From NCBI GenBank assembly GCA_017616925.1, contig JAFZXG010000040.1:1-8057 (forward strand): DNA of 8,057 nucleotides. The letters are read 5' to 3'. Both the position numbers and the translations under genes were made by a program. A model generated the notes under the pieces. That model did not search any database and was not told where the DNA came from. It saw only the letters and a program-made list of their open reading frames with translations. Of the stretch, positions 1 through 5,839 are shown piece by piece. Within the stretch, counting starts at the first letter, position 1. Each line of letters opens with the position of its first letter. This stretch comes from Clostridia bacterium (GTDB taxonomy: Bacteria; Bacillota; Clostridia; Christensenellales; Borkfalkiaceae).

Positions 1-116
1 ATTTCTCCTTGGTAAATTACGCGGAGATCTTCCGCGCTGTCATATTATATGCGGAGAAAAAAACCGACGTGAACGCGCGGTTTACGGTGGGCATAATAAA
101 AGGCGGCTTCCGATAA
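1..116 (+). CDS. C-terminal end of an unrecognised protein (5' end outside window)
   Basis: An open frame with codons starting at base 3 runs to a TAA at 114-116 and gives 37 residues ending NARFTVGIIKGGFR. I prefer this frame because about two thirds of its third codon positions are G or C, as in the neighbouring genes, and the peptide has a normal mix of hydrophobic and charged residues. Frame 2 is also open here, but its third positions are poorer in G/C and its peptide is rich in Arg and Cys. The gene would converge on the protease at 142-1533. Its last codons lie inside the terminator hairpin at 102-127. I do not recognise the family; too little is visible to assign a function. Confidence 0.45.
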   Translation, partial: FSLVNYAEIFRAVILYAEKKTDVNARFTVGIIKGGFR

Positions 117-127
117 GGAAAGCCGCC
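94..127 (-). terminator. Intrinsic terminator of the HtrA-like protease gene
   Basis: Read on the minus strand, about 15 bases after the protease stop codon, the stem GGCGGCTTTCC / GGAAGCCGCC (one bulged base, loop TTATC) is followed by TTTTATTA. This is a typical Rho-independent terminator. The hairpin overlaps the 3' end of the converging plus-strand gene. On the plus strand it is followed only by a weak T-rich tract, so termination in that direction is less certain. Confidence 0.85.
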
Positions 128-141
128 GGATCGTCTTATTA

Positions 142-1533
142 TTAAGCCTGTTCGATCTCGATACCGTCGTATACGCCCGTATCGGCGAAAATATAAGACG
201 TGCAGAAGATATTGAACGTAAGGTCGTGATTAGTGGTTTTCCAACCTTCTACTCTGCCTACTCTTATCGTAAACGAATCGCCCTGAACGAGCGTGCTTTT
301 AAGCATACCCATTATAAGCGAAAAAGCCGAACTTGCGGTAAAGCCCGAATCGACGAGATTGTCGATCGCGTACGTTTCGTTCTGTCCCGTCGTCTTGTTG
401 AAAAACGATATCGACAGGATCTTGTCGTAAGTAGTCGAAGAAGGAAGTACGCCCGCCTGAGCCGCTATACTGCCTTCGTCAACGGTATCGAAATAGATTA
501 CGGTGTTTTTGGTGTTGACGTTTATCTTTACTCCCAACGACCATCTGCCCGAAACGTATCCGTAGTTCTTGCCGCCCGACGCCAAATAAGTCGCAAGGAG
601 TTGCCCGACCACGTTGACGACGCCTCTGTCTTCCTTTTCGGGATCGTCGGTCGTCTTTAACGGGATCGCGAAGTTTATGGATTCGTAGTTGGTGTTGCCC
701 GCGTTAGTAATACCTACGAGTTCGCCGTAAAGATTGTAAAGTCCGCCGCCCGAATTACCGGGGTTGGTGCCGACGGCTATCTGCAAAAGCGTCATATATC
801 CCGCGGATTCGCAGAGAATATTTTCTCTTACGGGATTCGCCACGCCGAGACTCGTCGCCGAACCGGGAAGCGTTCCCGTGGGGTTGCCTATCGCGAACAC
901 GTTTTCGTAAAGCCCGACCGAATAGCGCGAAGTGTCCATCACCTTCGCCTTTTCGATAGTCGCCGCGATCGCGTCGCTTGCGACGAAGAGTTTTATAAGC
1001 GCTATATCCGAAACTATGTCTCCGCCGACGAGCGATACCGCCTGATTTTCGGCTATCGCGCCGCCGATCTTACCGCTGAAAATATAATCGTCGTTATCGT
1101 ATGAATAGTTTTCGTCGGGAACGTAAACGGTTATGTCCCCGCCCGCGGAAATCATATGATGGCAGGTGACGACGTAGAAGATATTGTCTTCCATATCGCC
1201 GTAATCCACACCGTCGTCCACGTCGATTATAACGCCAGAACCGTAGCCCGAAGTCTTGATAGCCACCGAAGTCCTTGCGACTTGCAGCCTTGCTTCCCTT
1301 TCGGAAAGCGGGGACGCAGGTCTTTCTTCGGTACTCGCTATCGTAACGTTTCTTGCCATTTCGGACGACGAGTCAAGTACTACCGAATAATCCGTTGACG
1401 CCCCGTTCGTATCACCTTCGTCCGACGTGTCGCCGTTAATATGCTTTTCGCTGACGAAAGTCATGCAACCGCAGGAAAAAGTCATCGTAAAGGCGAGCGT
1501 GATGCAAATTAAAAATAAAGCGAGTTTTTTCAT
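142..1533 (-). CDS. HtrA/DegP-like exported serine protease with one PDZ domain
   Basis: This 463-residue protein is a trypsin-fold protease of the HtrA (S1C) family, expected to act outside the membrane on misfolded or specific exported proteins. Residues 1-23 are a signal sequence or membrane anchor. The SCGC at 20-23 resembles a lipobox but is a poor match, so lipidation is uncertain. Residues 24-80 are a Ser/Thr/Asp-rich linker. The protease domain spans about 85-295 and shows the full triad: His126 in VTCHHMI, Asp176 in SDIALIKL and Ser261 in GTNPGNSGGGL. A PDZ domain follows at about 330-430, with the typical SIAAQAGVLP loop near 355-364. I chose the ATG at 1533 because it has a GGAG site 7-11 bases upstream, begins MKKLALFLICITLAF, and lies downstream of the likely promoter. 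The in-frame ATG at 1596 lies upstream of the -10 box. The gene appears monocistronic. It resembles clostridial HtrA proteins but cannot be tied to htrA, htrB or degP specifically. Confidence 0.9.
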   Translation of the reverse strand: MKKLALFLICITLAFTMTFSCGCMTFVSEKHINGDTSDEGDTNGASTDYSVVLDSSSEMARNVTIASTEERPASPLSEREARLQVARTSVAIKTSGYGSGVIIDVDDGVDYGDMEDNIFYVVTCHHMISAGGDITVYVPDENYSYDNDDYIFSGKIGGAIAENQAVSLVGGDIVSDIALIKLFVASDAIAATIEKAKVMDTSRYSVGLYENVFAIGNPTGTLPGSATSLGVANPVRENILCESAGYMTLLQIAVGTNPGNSGGGLYNLYGELVGITNAGNTNYESINFAIPLKTTDDPEKEDRGVVNVVGQLLATYLASGGKNYGYVSGRWSLGVKINVNTKNTVIYFDTVDEGSIAAQAGVLPSSTTYDKILSISFFNKTTGQNETYAIDNLVDSGFTASSAFSLIMGMLKSTLVQGDSFTIRVGRVEGWKTTNHDLTFNIFCTSYIFADTGVYDGIEIEQA

Positions 1534-1586
1534 ATTCCCGTCTCCGTTTACTCCTAAAAAATATCTTTCGTTTCTCCCGTCTTTAT

Positions 1587-1595
1587 ATTGTAGCA
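1587..1595 (-). promoter_or_regulatory. Extended -10 promoter of the protease gene
   Basis: On the minus strand TGCTACAAT is an extended -10 element (TGn plus TACAAT, 5 of 6 matches). No good -35 is present; T-rich tracts lie there instead. Transcription would start near 1580, about 47 bases before the ATG at 1533. This gives a leader with two purine-rich segments (AGGAG and GGAGACGGG) before the start codon. Confidence 0.6.
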
Positions 1596-1606
1596 CAATT
1601 TAAAGA

Positions 1607-1640
1607 AAAAAAATACTTTTTAACGAAAAAAATACTTTTT
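1607..1640. repeat. Tandem A/T-rich 15-mer, two copies
   Basis: The sequence AAAAAAATACTTTTT occurs at 1607-1621 and again at 1626-1640, a 19-base period. Each copy is itself almost an inverted repeat (AAAAA-TAC-TTTTT). They sit just upstream of the protease -10 region, where the -35 and UP element would be. They could be UP elements compensating for the missing -35, or a pair of operator half-turns; the sequence does not decide between these. Confidence 0.5.
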
Positions 1641-1670
1641 GTTTAATGCTTTTTATTTAAATTTCGTCAA

Positions 1671-1696
1671 TAAAAAACGGGCGTGATACGCGCCCG
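1671..1696 (-). terminator. Intrinsic terminator downstream of the metal-uptake operon
   Basis: On the minus strand CGGGCG-cgtatca-CGCCCG is followed directly by TTTTTTATT, a compact stem with a perfect U-run. It is the first strong terminator after the membrane protein gene that ends at 1864, some 170 bases upstream of it. It also insulates the protease promoter from the operon. It may be the 3' end of a small RNA (see the entry at 1671-1748). Confidence 0.75.
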
Positions 1697-1748
1697 CGGT
1701 TCTCCGTAAGGGGTAAACGGAGAACAACGCCGCCGTATTACCGACCTA
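1671..1748 (-). ncRNA. Candidate small structured RNA or 3' UTR element
   Basis: On the minus strand a TATAAT (1755-1760) is followed, after a start site inferred near 1748, by about 78 bases. These contain a perfect 9-bp hairpin, GTTCTCCGT / ACGGAGAAC (1717-1725 with 1699-1707), and then a GC-rich terminator stem with a U-run. No open reading frame explains the block. The -35 is poor (TTTCCG at 17 bp), so the element may instead be a 3' UTR fragment processed from the metal operon mRNA. The loop side of the first hairpin is complementary to the protease ribosome-binding region. I do not recognise a known RNA family. Expression is unproven. Confidence 0.27.
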
Positions 1749-1863
1749 TAAGAGATTATATAAACGGCAGCGTTAAACGGAAATTTTTCGATAACCGTCG
1801 TTAAATAAAATTACCGTACCGCCGATAAAAAGAGTATGAGCGTTATTTTAAGTATTATGCCGA

Positions 1864-2496
1864 TTATTTTAATATCTTCTTTATTTTTCGGATTCTCACC
1901 GCTTGAACAACGGACAGCACGCCCGAAGATAACGCAAGAATCGCGGGAATAACCGCAAGCGACCTTATAGAACATTTTACGTTGCCGCCACAGTAAACCG
2001 AAAGTATATCCGCGTTTTTCATTGACAGCGCGACGATAAAACATACAGTAATCATCACAGCGGTCAGAACCGAGAGCGCCGCGAGCGGGTAATTTAAAAA
2101 CCGCTTTTTATAAATAAGCGCAAACGCAAGATTTATTGCCGAGAATATAAGTTGTGCGACGGCGGCAAAAAAAGCGATAACCGTATATATGCCGAGTGTT
2201 TCGCAATATGTTTCCGCATAGTAGTAAAAGGGCATAGCCATATCGCCGACAAAATTTTCCGCCGAAGAATACTTGCCCGTAAGCGCGGCAATAAGCGTGT
2301 TGAAACCCGAAATCTTTACCTCGACTCCGACGTCTGTATTATGGACGTAAGCCCAGTTCAAAAAGAAAGCGAGAACGACGAGTATCGAGATTGCCGCCGC
2401 TACCGTTTCAAGCGGAAACAGGGCTTTGTTTGCTATCATAAACCGTCTTTCTTTGTCTTTTCTTATGTTTTCTTCTCTCGTCTTTTTGTTCGCCAT
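1864..2496 (-). CDS. Four-helix membrane protein of unknown function, last gene of the metal-uptake operon
   Basis: I do not recognise this 210-residue protein. It begins with a basic, charged cytoplasmic segment (residues 1-26). Four likely membrane helices follow at about 29-50, 103-128, 136-158 and 178-200, and it ends in a basic tail (RIRKIKKILK). The first loop (51-100) is long and aromatic, with YYYAETYC near 91-98. The loop between helices 3 and 4 has two cysteines (Cys169, Cys175) in SVYCGGNVKCS. The ATG at 2496 has a very strong AGGAGGGG site that overlaps the TAG stop of the preceding gene, leaving nine bases between the genes. Co-transcription with znuA, znuC and znuB suggests a membrane role linked to metal supply, but nothing in the sequence shows transport activity. 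Confidence 0.8.
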   Translation of the reverse strand: MANKKTREENIRKDKERRFMIANKALFPLETVAAAISILVVLAFFLNWAYVHNTDVGVEVKISGFNTLIAALTGKYSSAENFVGDMAMPFYYYAETYCETLGIYTVIAFFAAVAQLIFSAINLAFALIYKKRFLNYPLAALSVLTAVMITVCFIVALSMKNADILSVYCGGNVKCSIRSLAVIPAILALSSGVLSVVQAVRIRKIKKILK

Positions 2497-2505
2497 TTTC
2501 CCCTC

Positions 2506-3054
2506 CTACTTCGTTACGAAATAATTAAGCCCAGAATAATCTTCTATTAAACTTATCGAGGAAACGTCGAAAGAGAGAAACGTTATCTCTTCTTTTCTGC
2601 CCGTAATTTCCCCGTTTTCATAGGCGTAAACGCTGACTTTGGTCTTTTCCGCGCCGGAAAGCCGCCCCTTTATATGAACCCACGTTTTATCGGCGCTGTC
2701 CTCACTCTGATTTGTGGGCGCGGGAATATCTCCGTCGTATTTTAATATAAAACCTATAACCGTGTCCCTTCCACACGTACAGCCGTAGCCCGAAGAACAT
2801 TTTCTCACTCCGCAAACGTATTCCGCGCCGCTTTCCACGTCGGTAAGAGAATAGGTAAAACAGTCGAATTCCACGTTTTTACCGAGGTACTGTTCAGGGT
2901 AATACTGAATATTAGTCATTACCTTAAAAAAGGTTTTTTCGTTAAGTATATATTCGTTCGGCGCACACGCGGAAAAGTACGGAACAGACGCAAAAGCGAA
3001 CAATAAAAAGATAACCGAAAAAATTTTAAATCCGCGTTTTACCGTTTTTTTCAT
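2506..3054 (-). CDS. Cys-rich lipoprotein resembling the DUF1980/YcgQ domain
   Basis: This 182-residue protein has a signal peptide ending in a lipobox (YFSAC, Cys30), so it is probably anchored on the outer face of the membrane. The mature part looks like a small beta-rich domain. YPEQYLGKNVEF (52-63), VIGFILKYDG (99-108) and TWVHIKGRL (124-132) match my memory of the pattern in YcgQ/DUF1980-type proteins (pattern: GKxV, metal-site cysteines, WVxVxG). Five cysteines in the mature part (65, 81, 86, 92, 94), including CGVRKC and GCTCG, could bind a metal. The start codon overlaps the znuB stop as ATGA, which implies translational coupling. In this setting an extracytoplasmic zinc-binding or zinc-delivery role is a reasonable inference; the family assignment is from motif shape only. 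Confidence 0.75.
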   Translation of the reverse strand: MKKTVKRGFKIFSVIFLLFAFASVPYFSACAPNEYILNEKTFFKVMTNIQYYPEQYLGKNVEFDCFTYSLTDVESGAEYVCGVRKCSSGYGCTCGRDTVIGFILKYDGDIPAPTNQSEDSADKTWVHIKGRLSGAEKTKVSVYAYENGEITGRKEEITFLSFDVSSISLIEDYSGLNYFVTK

Positions 3055-3914
3055 TTCGCCTTTCCTCCTTTAAGAGAACCGATAAGCCAAAACGCGAAGA
3101 AGACTATAATATCCACGCAGACTATCGTAGGACCTACAGGCGTATCGATAACGACCGACAAAAGAACCCCGAAAGCCGTGCATATTACCGAAAGTATCGC
3201 GGAGCAAAGCGTTACGGACTTAAAGGTTTTGAAAACTCTCATAGCCGAAATCGCGGGGAAAATTATCAGTGCGGAAATAAGAAGAGAACCGACAAGGCGC
3301 ATTGCGAGGACTATAACCACGGCGATAAGTATCGCTGTGATAAGGTTATAAAGGTTTGCTTTAATTCCCGTTGCAACGGCAAAATTTTCGTCGAAAGTCA
3401 CCGCGAATATCTTGTTGTAAAATAAGATGAAAAGCGTTATAGCGACTACAGACAGAACTACGCACAGCCATACTTCCGCACCCGTTAACGTAACGAGCGC
3501 GTAAGAACCGAAAAGGGTGCTACACACGTCCGCCGAAATGCTGCCCGACGCCGAGGACGGAAACAGATTCATCAAAAGATACCCGACCGCGAGCGCGCCG
3601 ACCGAAATAAGCGCGACGGACGCGTCTCCGCGAATTTTCGCCCTGCCGCCCGCTTTAAGTAAAAGCACCGCGCAGATAATCGTAACGGGCATAGCGATAA
3701 ACATCTGATTTGTAAGCCCCACTACCGCCGCAACCGCCATCGCGCCGAACGCGACGTGCGAAAGCCCGTCTCCGATAAAGGAAAATCTTTTCAGCACCAG
3801 CGTTACGCCGAGAAGAGAGGAACAGAGCGCGACGAGCACGCTTACGATAAGCGCGTATATTCCGGTGGGAAGATAAAAAAATCCGTAATACAGTCTTTCC
3901 GCTATTTCAGTCAT
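3051..3914 (-). CDS. znuB: Zinc/manganese-type ABC transporter permease (ZnuB family)
   Basis: This 287-residue polytopic protein, with about eight hydrophobic helices, is the membrane subunit of a cluster-9 (ABC-3) metal importer. It would form the channel through which the ion from the lipoprotein is passed inward. Family landmarks are GDGLSHVAFGA at 48-58, DENFAVATGI at 175-184 (the coupling region that contacts the ATPase) and VGSLLISALIIFPAISA at 208-224. Length and topology are normal. The start overlaps the znuC stop as ATGA, and the stop overlaps the next start in the same way, so all three are probably translated in a coupled fashion. Zn(II) is the preferred substrate because of the His-rich loop of the partner lipoprotein; Mn(II) cannot be excluded from the permease alone. 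Confidence 0.93.
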   Translation of the reverse strand: MTEIAERLYYGFFYLPTGIYALIVSVLVALCSSLLGVTLVLKRFSFIGDGLSHVAFGAMAVAAVVGLTNQMFIAMPVTIICAVLLLKAGGRAKIRGDASVALISVGALAVGYLLMNLFPSSASGSISADVCSTLFGSYALVTLTGAEVWLCVVLSVVAITLFILFYNKIFAVTFDENFAVATGIKANLYNLITAILIAVVIVLAMRLVGSLLISALIIFPAISAMRVFKTFKSVTLCSAILSVICTAFGVLLSVVIDTPVGPTIVCVDIIVFFAFWLIGSLKGGKAK

Positions 3915-4618
3915 TTTTTATTTCTCCCCGCCGAACCGAAAATTTTACCGTCAGAACTTTTTATAAATTCTTCTTTACTCCCGAAAAAAACGTTAGCGCC
4001 GATATAAAGTATCTTATTCGCATACTTTTTCGCCGCAGCGATATCGTGCGTTATCATTATTACCGAAGTGCCTTTTTTATTGAGGTTTTCTATCGTTTCG
4101 TACATCTCCGTCGTAACTATCGGATCGAGCCCCGCGACAGGTTCGTCGAGAAGCAGGACTTTTCTCGTGGCGAGAAGAGCGCGTGCCAAAAGTACGCGCT
4201 GTTGTTGTCCGCCCGAAAGTTCGTGATACGGGCGTTTTTTTAAGTGCGCGATATTAAGTTCTTCGAGCATATCCTCGGCAAGACGTTTTTCTTCTTTATC
4301 GTAAAAAGGGCGAAGTCCGATTTTGGAAAGCCGACCGGATAACACCACTTCCCACACCGACGCTGGGAAATCTCTCTGAACGGCTGTCTGCTGCGGAAGA
4401 TAGCCTATTTCGTTTCTCTTTAGGCCGTCCCCCGTTTCTATCTCGCCGGAAATCTGCTTTATCAACCCTAAAACCGTCTTCATCACGGTGGTTTTCCCCG
4501 CGCCGTTTTCGCCTATCACGGCAAGATAGTCGCCCGAAAAAAGCGAGAAAGATATTCCCGACGCCACGGCAACGCCGTCGTAGCCCACGGATAAATTTTT
4601 ACACGTAAGTAAAGCCAT
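3911..4618 (-). CDS. znuC: Zinc/manganese-type ABC transporter ATP-binding protein (ZnuC family)
   Basis: This 235-residue cytoplasmic ATPase powers the importer. All nucleotide-binding motifs are intact: Walker A GENGAGKT (36-43), Q-loop YLPQQ (73-77), signature LSGGQQQR (134-141), Walker B VLLLDEP (154-160), D-loop GLD (163-165) and switch His191. The segment FPASVWEVVLSGR (84-96) is typical of the zinc/manganese subfamily. The ATG at 4618 follows an AAAGGAG site with normal spacing. As sequenced, the znuA reading frame runs 20 bases into this gene. The stop overlaps the znuB start as ATGA. Confidence 0.94.
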   Translation of the reverse strand: MALLTCKNLSVGYDGVAVASGISFSLFSGDYLAVIGENGAGKTTVMKTVLGLIKQISGEIETGDGLKRNEIGYLPQQTAVQRDFPASVWEVVLSGRLSKIGLRPFYDKEEKRLAEDMLEELNIAHLKKRPYHELSGGQQQRVLLARALLATRKVLLLDEPVAGLDPIVTTEMYETIENLNKKGTSVIMITHDIAAAKKYANKILYIGANVFFGSKEEFIKSSDGKIFGSAGRNKK

Positions 4619-5312
4619 TTATTCTCCTTTTTAAGCCCCCCGCGGGAACTTCGAGCGCCTCTTTTAACACTTCGAGATTGCTTCTCATCGCGGCTAAATA
4701 CGTTTTGCCATCCTTTATAACCGTCGTCTGCATAGAATCTAAAGTTAATATTTTCTGGTTTTTATTCGTCGTTGCGCTTTTAACGGCTTCCGCCCAACGC
4801 CCGTCCGAGCCTTCGAGTTTTATTATCGCGTTAAGCCCGTATTCGTCCGTCTTTTCGGCAAGGCGCGCTATGGTCAAAGGATTTGCCTGCGTTTCCGCGG
4901 AACAACCCGAAAACGCCGCGAAATAAGTTATGCCGTAATCGCTTGTCAAATAAAGGAACGGAAACCTGTCCGCGACTACGATCGCATTTTTGGTTTTATT
5001 CTGAATCGCCTGCCCGTACTCTTCGTCGAGCGCGTTTATTTCCGCGATATAACTTTGCGCGTTAGCTAAATACGCGTCCGCGTTTTTGGGATCGATCCGA
5101 CAAAGTTCCCGAGCGATTTTATCAACGAAAAGTACGGCGTTTTTTAAGGACAACCACACGTGTTCGTCGTACTCTTTCTCCCCATGTTCGTGCTCGTGTT
5201 CGTGTTCTTCTTCGTCTTCCATCTCCTCTTCCTCTATCGCTTTATCGCCCAAAACGTCCATAAGATTTATGACCGAGGGAATTTTATTGCCGACAAGCAT
5301 ATCCTCAGCCAT
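4599..5312 (-). CDS. znuA: ZnuA-type metal-binding lipoprotein, C-terminal part (separated by frameshift)
   Basis: This frame carries most of a cluster-9 metal-binding protein. A His/Glu-rich loop (EEEHEHEHEHG, residues 34-44) typical of zinc-specific ZnuA is followed by DEHVWLSLKNA with the probable ligand His51. Next come ADRFPFLYLTSDYG (114-127), GCSAETQANP (136-145) and ILTLDSMQ (188-195). The position held by the third His in E. coli ZnuA appears to be Arg116; I recall the DRFPF form from clostridial relatives, so it may be a subfamily trait. The ATG at 5312 is unlikely to be a real start. Its frame joins the N-terminal fragment at 5267-5596 if one G is added after TGG near 5309, giving a 332-residue protein of normal length. 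The 16-residue C-terminal tail after LKEALE is longer than I would expect and overlaps znuC. Confidence 0.85.
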   Translation of the reverse strand: MAEDMLVGNKIPSVINLMDVLGDKAIEEEEMEDEEEHEHEHEHGEKEYDEHVWLSLKNAVLFVDKIARELCRIDPKNADAYLANAQSYIAEINALDEEYGQAIQNKTKNAIVVADRFPFLYLTSDYGITYFAAFSGCSAETQANPLTIARLAEKTDEYGLNAIIKLEGSDGRWAEAVKSATTNKNQKILTLDSMQTTVIKDGKTYLAAMRSNLEVLKEALEVPAGGLKRRINGFTYV

Positions 5313-5596
5313 TTGTCCGATTCGCCGCCGACGTAGATAAACATTGCGCTGTCTAAAATACGCCCTTTGTCCGCAATAGTCGGTTGAAAGTTGTGGAGAT
5401 CCGCGCCGTTGTTCTGTAAAAGTATCAGATTATATTCTTGCTTTTTGTCGCCTAAAACGTTTATCACCCAGTCGTATTCGGGAAACACGGTAACGACGAT
5501 TTTCTGGCGGTCGTCTTTTTTACACGCCGAAAACCCGCACGCGCACGATAAAAAACAAATTACGCCGAAAAAAAACGCTAAAAGTTTTTTTCTCAC
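5267..5596 (-). CDS. znuA: ZnuA-type metal-binding lipoprotein, N-terminal part (separated by frameshift)
   Basis: This fragment begins with a signal peptide and lipobox (GFSAC, Cys25), followed by the family start KIVVTVFPEYDWVINVLG (32-49) and NGADLHNFQPT (63-73), with the probable metal ligand His68. IYVGGESDKW (87-96) is the last recognisable family sequence. The next residues (LRICLSAIKFPRS) are out-of-frame translation ending at a premature TGA/TAA-type stop. The start is GTG at 5594-5596, with GAGGG about seven bases upstream; no better ATG is available. It is the first gene of the operon, behind the strong promoter at 5651-5679. Read as is, the product would be a 109-residue fragment lacking two of the metal ligands. 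The break may be a true mutation or a one-base sequence error. Confidence 0.85.
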   Translation of the reverse strand: MRKKLLAFFFGVICFLSCACGFSACKKDDRQKIVVTVFPEYDWVINVLGDKKQEYNLILLQNNGADLHNFQPTIADKGRILDSAMFIYVGGESDKWLRICLSAIKFPRS

Positions 5597-5650
5597 GGAA
5601 ACGCCCTCGCCTTTTTATTTTGATTAAATGCCGAACTTTTATTCGCGCAC

Positions 5651-5679
5651 ATTTTAGCATTAAACATAGTGTTTGTCAA
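5651..5679 (-). promoter_or_regulatory. Sigma-A promoter of the znu operon
   Basis: On the minus strand a perfect TTGACA (5674-5679) is followed by a 17-base spacer and TAAAAT (5651-5656, 5 of 6 matches). The start site would be near 5644, about 48 bases before the GTG of znuA. The spacer contains the inverted repeat AAACA-CTA-TGTTT (5663-5675), well placed for a repressor that blocks RNA polymerase. Confidence 0.8.
5663..5675. promoter_or_regulatory. Possible metal-regulator operator in the znu promoter
   Basis: AAACACTATGTTT (minus strand) is a perfect 5-3-5 inverted repeat lying between the -35 and -10 boxes. Zinc and manganese uptake operons in Bacillota are usually repressed by Zur, AdcR or MntR at such positions. 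This sequence does not match any consensus of theirs that I can recall, and such short repeats occur by chance in A/T-rich DNA. Confidence 0.3.
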
Positions 5680-5813
5680 GCGATTTTGATAAAAACATAT
5701 TATCGGCAAACTAATACGTTTTTAACTATCGAAAGAAAAAACGGGCGTATTTTTGAAAAAAAAGAGAATATGATATAATATGTTTGATTTTTTATACACA
5801 AACGACGATTTTG

Positions 5814-5822
5814 TGGTATAAT
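5814..5822 (+). promoter_or_regulatory. Extended -10 promoter of the CDF exporter gene
   Basis: TGGTATAAT is a perfect extended -10 element. The best -35 is TATACA at 5793-5798 with an 18-base spacer. Transcription would start near 5829, only about 11 bases before the ATG at 5840, so the leader has little room beyond the ribosome binding site (AAAGG). A second TGATATAAT lies at 5771-5779 and may be an additional upstream promoter. An inverted repeat, CACAAA-N7-TTTGTG (5797-5815), overlaps the spacer. Confidence 0.7.
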
Positions 5823-5839
5823 CCTTAAAGGTAGAAAAA

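Larger units (their letters stand above)
1534..1863. other. Gene-free stretch between the metal operon and the protease gene
   Basis: No credible coding region is present in these 330 bases. From the operon side it holds about 100 bases of A/T-rich sequence without recognisable structure, a possible -10 box at 1755-1760, two hairpins (1699-1725 and 1678-1696), the tandem A/T repeat at 1607-1640, and the protease promoter and ribosome binding site. The heptamer TAAACGG appears three times on the plus strand (1714, 1761 and 1774); no function is evident. Confidence 0.7.

Noticed and set aside
226..660. Plus-strand open frame inside the protease gene
   Set aside because: Rich in Arg and low-complexity, no family resemblance, and fully opposite a well-supported gene. 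It is a shadow frame.
1534..1596. Upstream ATG at 1596 as the start of the protease
   Set aside because: It would place the -10 box inside the gene and put 21 charged residues before a clear signal sequence. The ATG at 1533 has a good ribosome binding site.
1811..2044. Minus-strand open frame overlapping the end of the membrane protein gene
   Set aside because: No ribosome binding site, atypical composition, and it overlaps a better frame with a strong start signal.
2152..2550. Plus-strand open frame opposite the membrane protein gene
   Set aside because: Composition is rich in Arg, Cys and Phe with no recognisable domain, and it has no start signal; a shadow frame.
5171..5234. GAACAC-type repeats as a DNA repeat or CRISPR-like element
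   Set aside because: They are simply codons for the His/Glu-rich loop of ZnuA.
5267..5320. Programmed ribosomal frameshift in znuA
   Set aside because: The overlap has no X-XXY-YYZ slippery heptamer and no evident downstream stimulatory hairpin. A plain one-base deletion or sequence error explains it better.
5760..5839. Metal-sensing riboswitch before the CDF gene
   Set aside because: The perfect extended -10 at 5814-5822 leaves a leader of only about 11 bases, too short for a riboswitch from that promoter.
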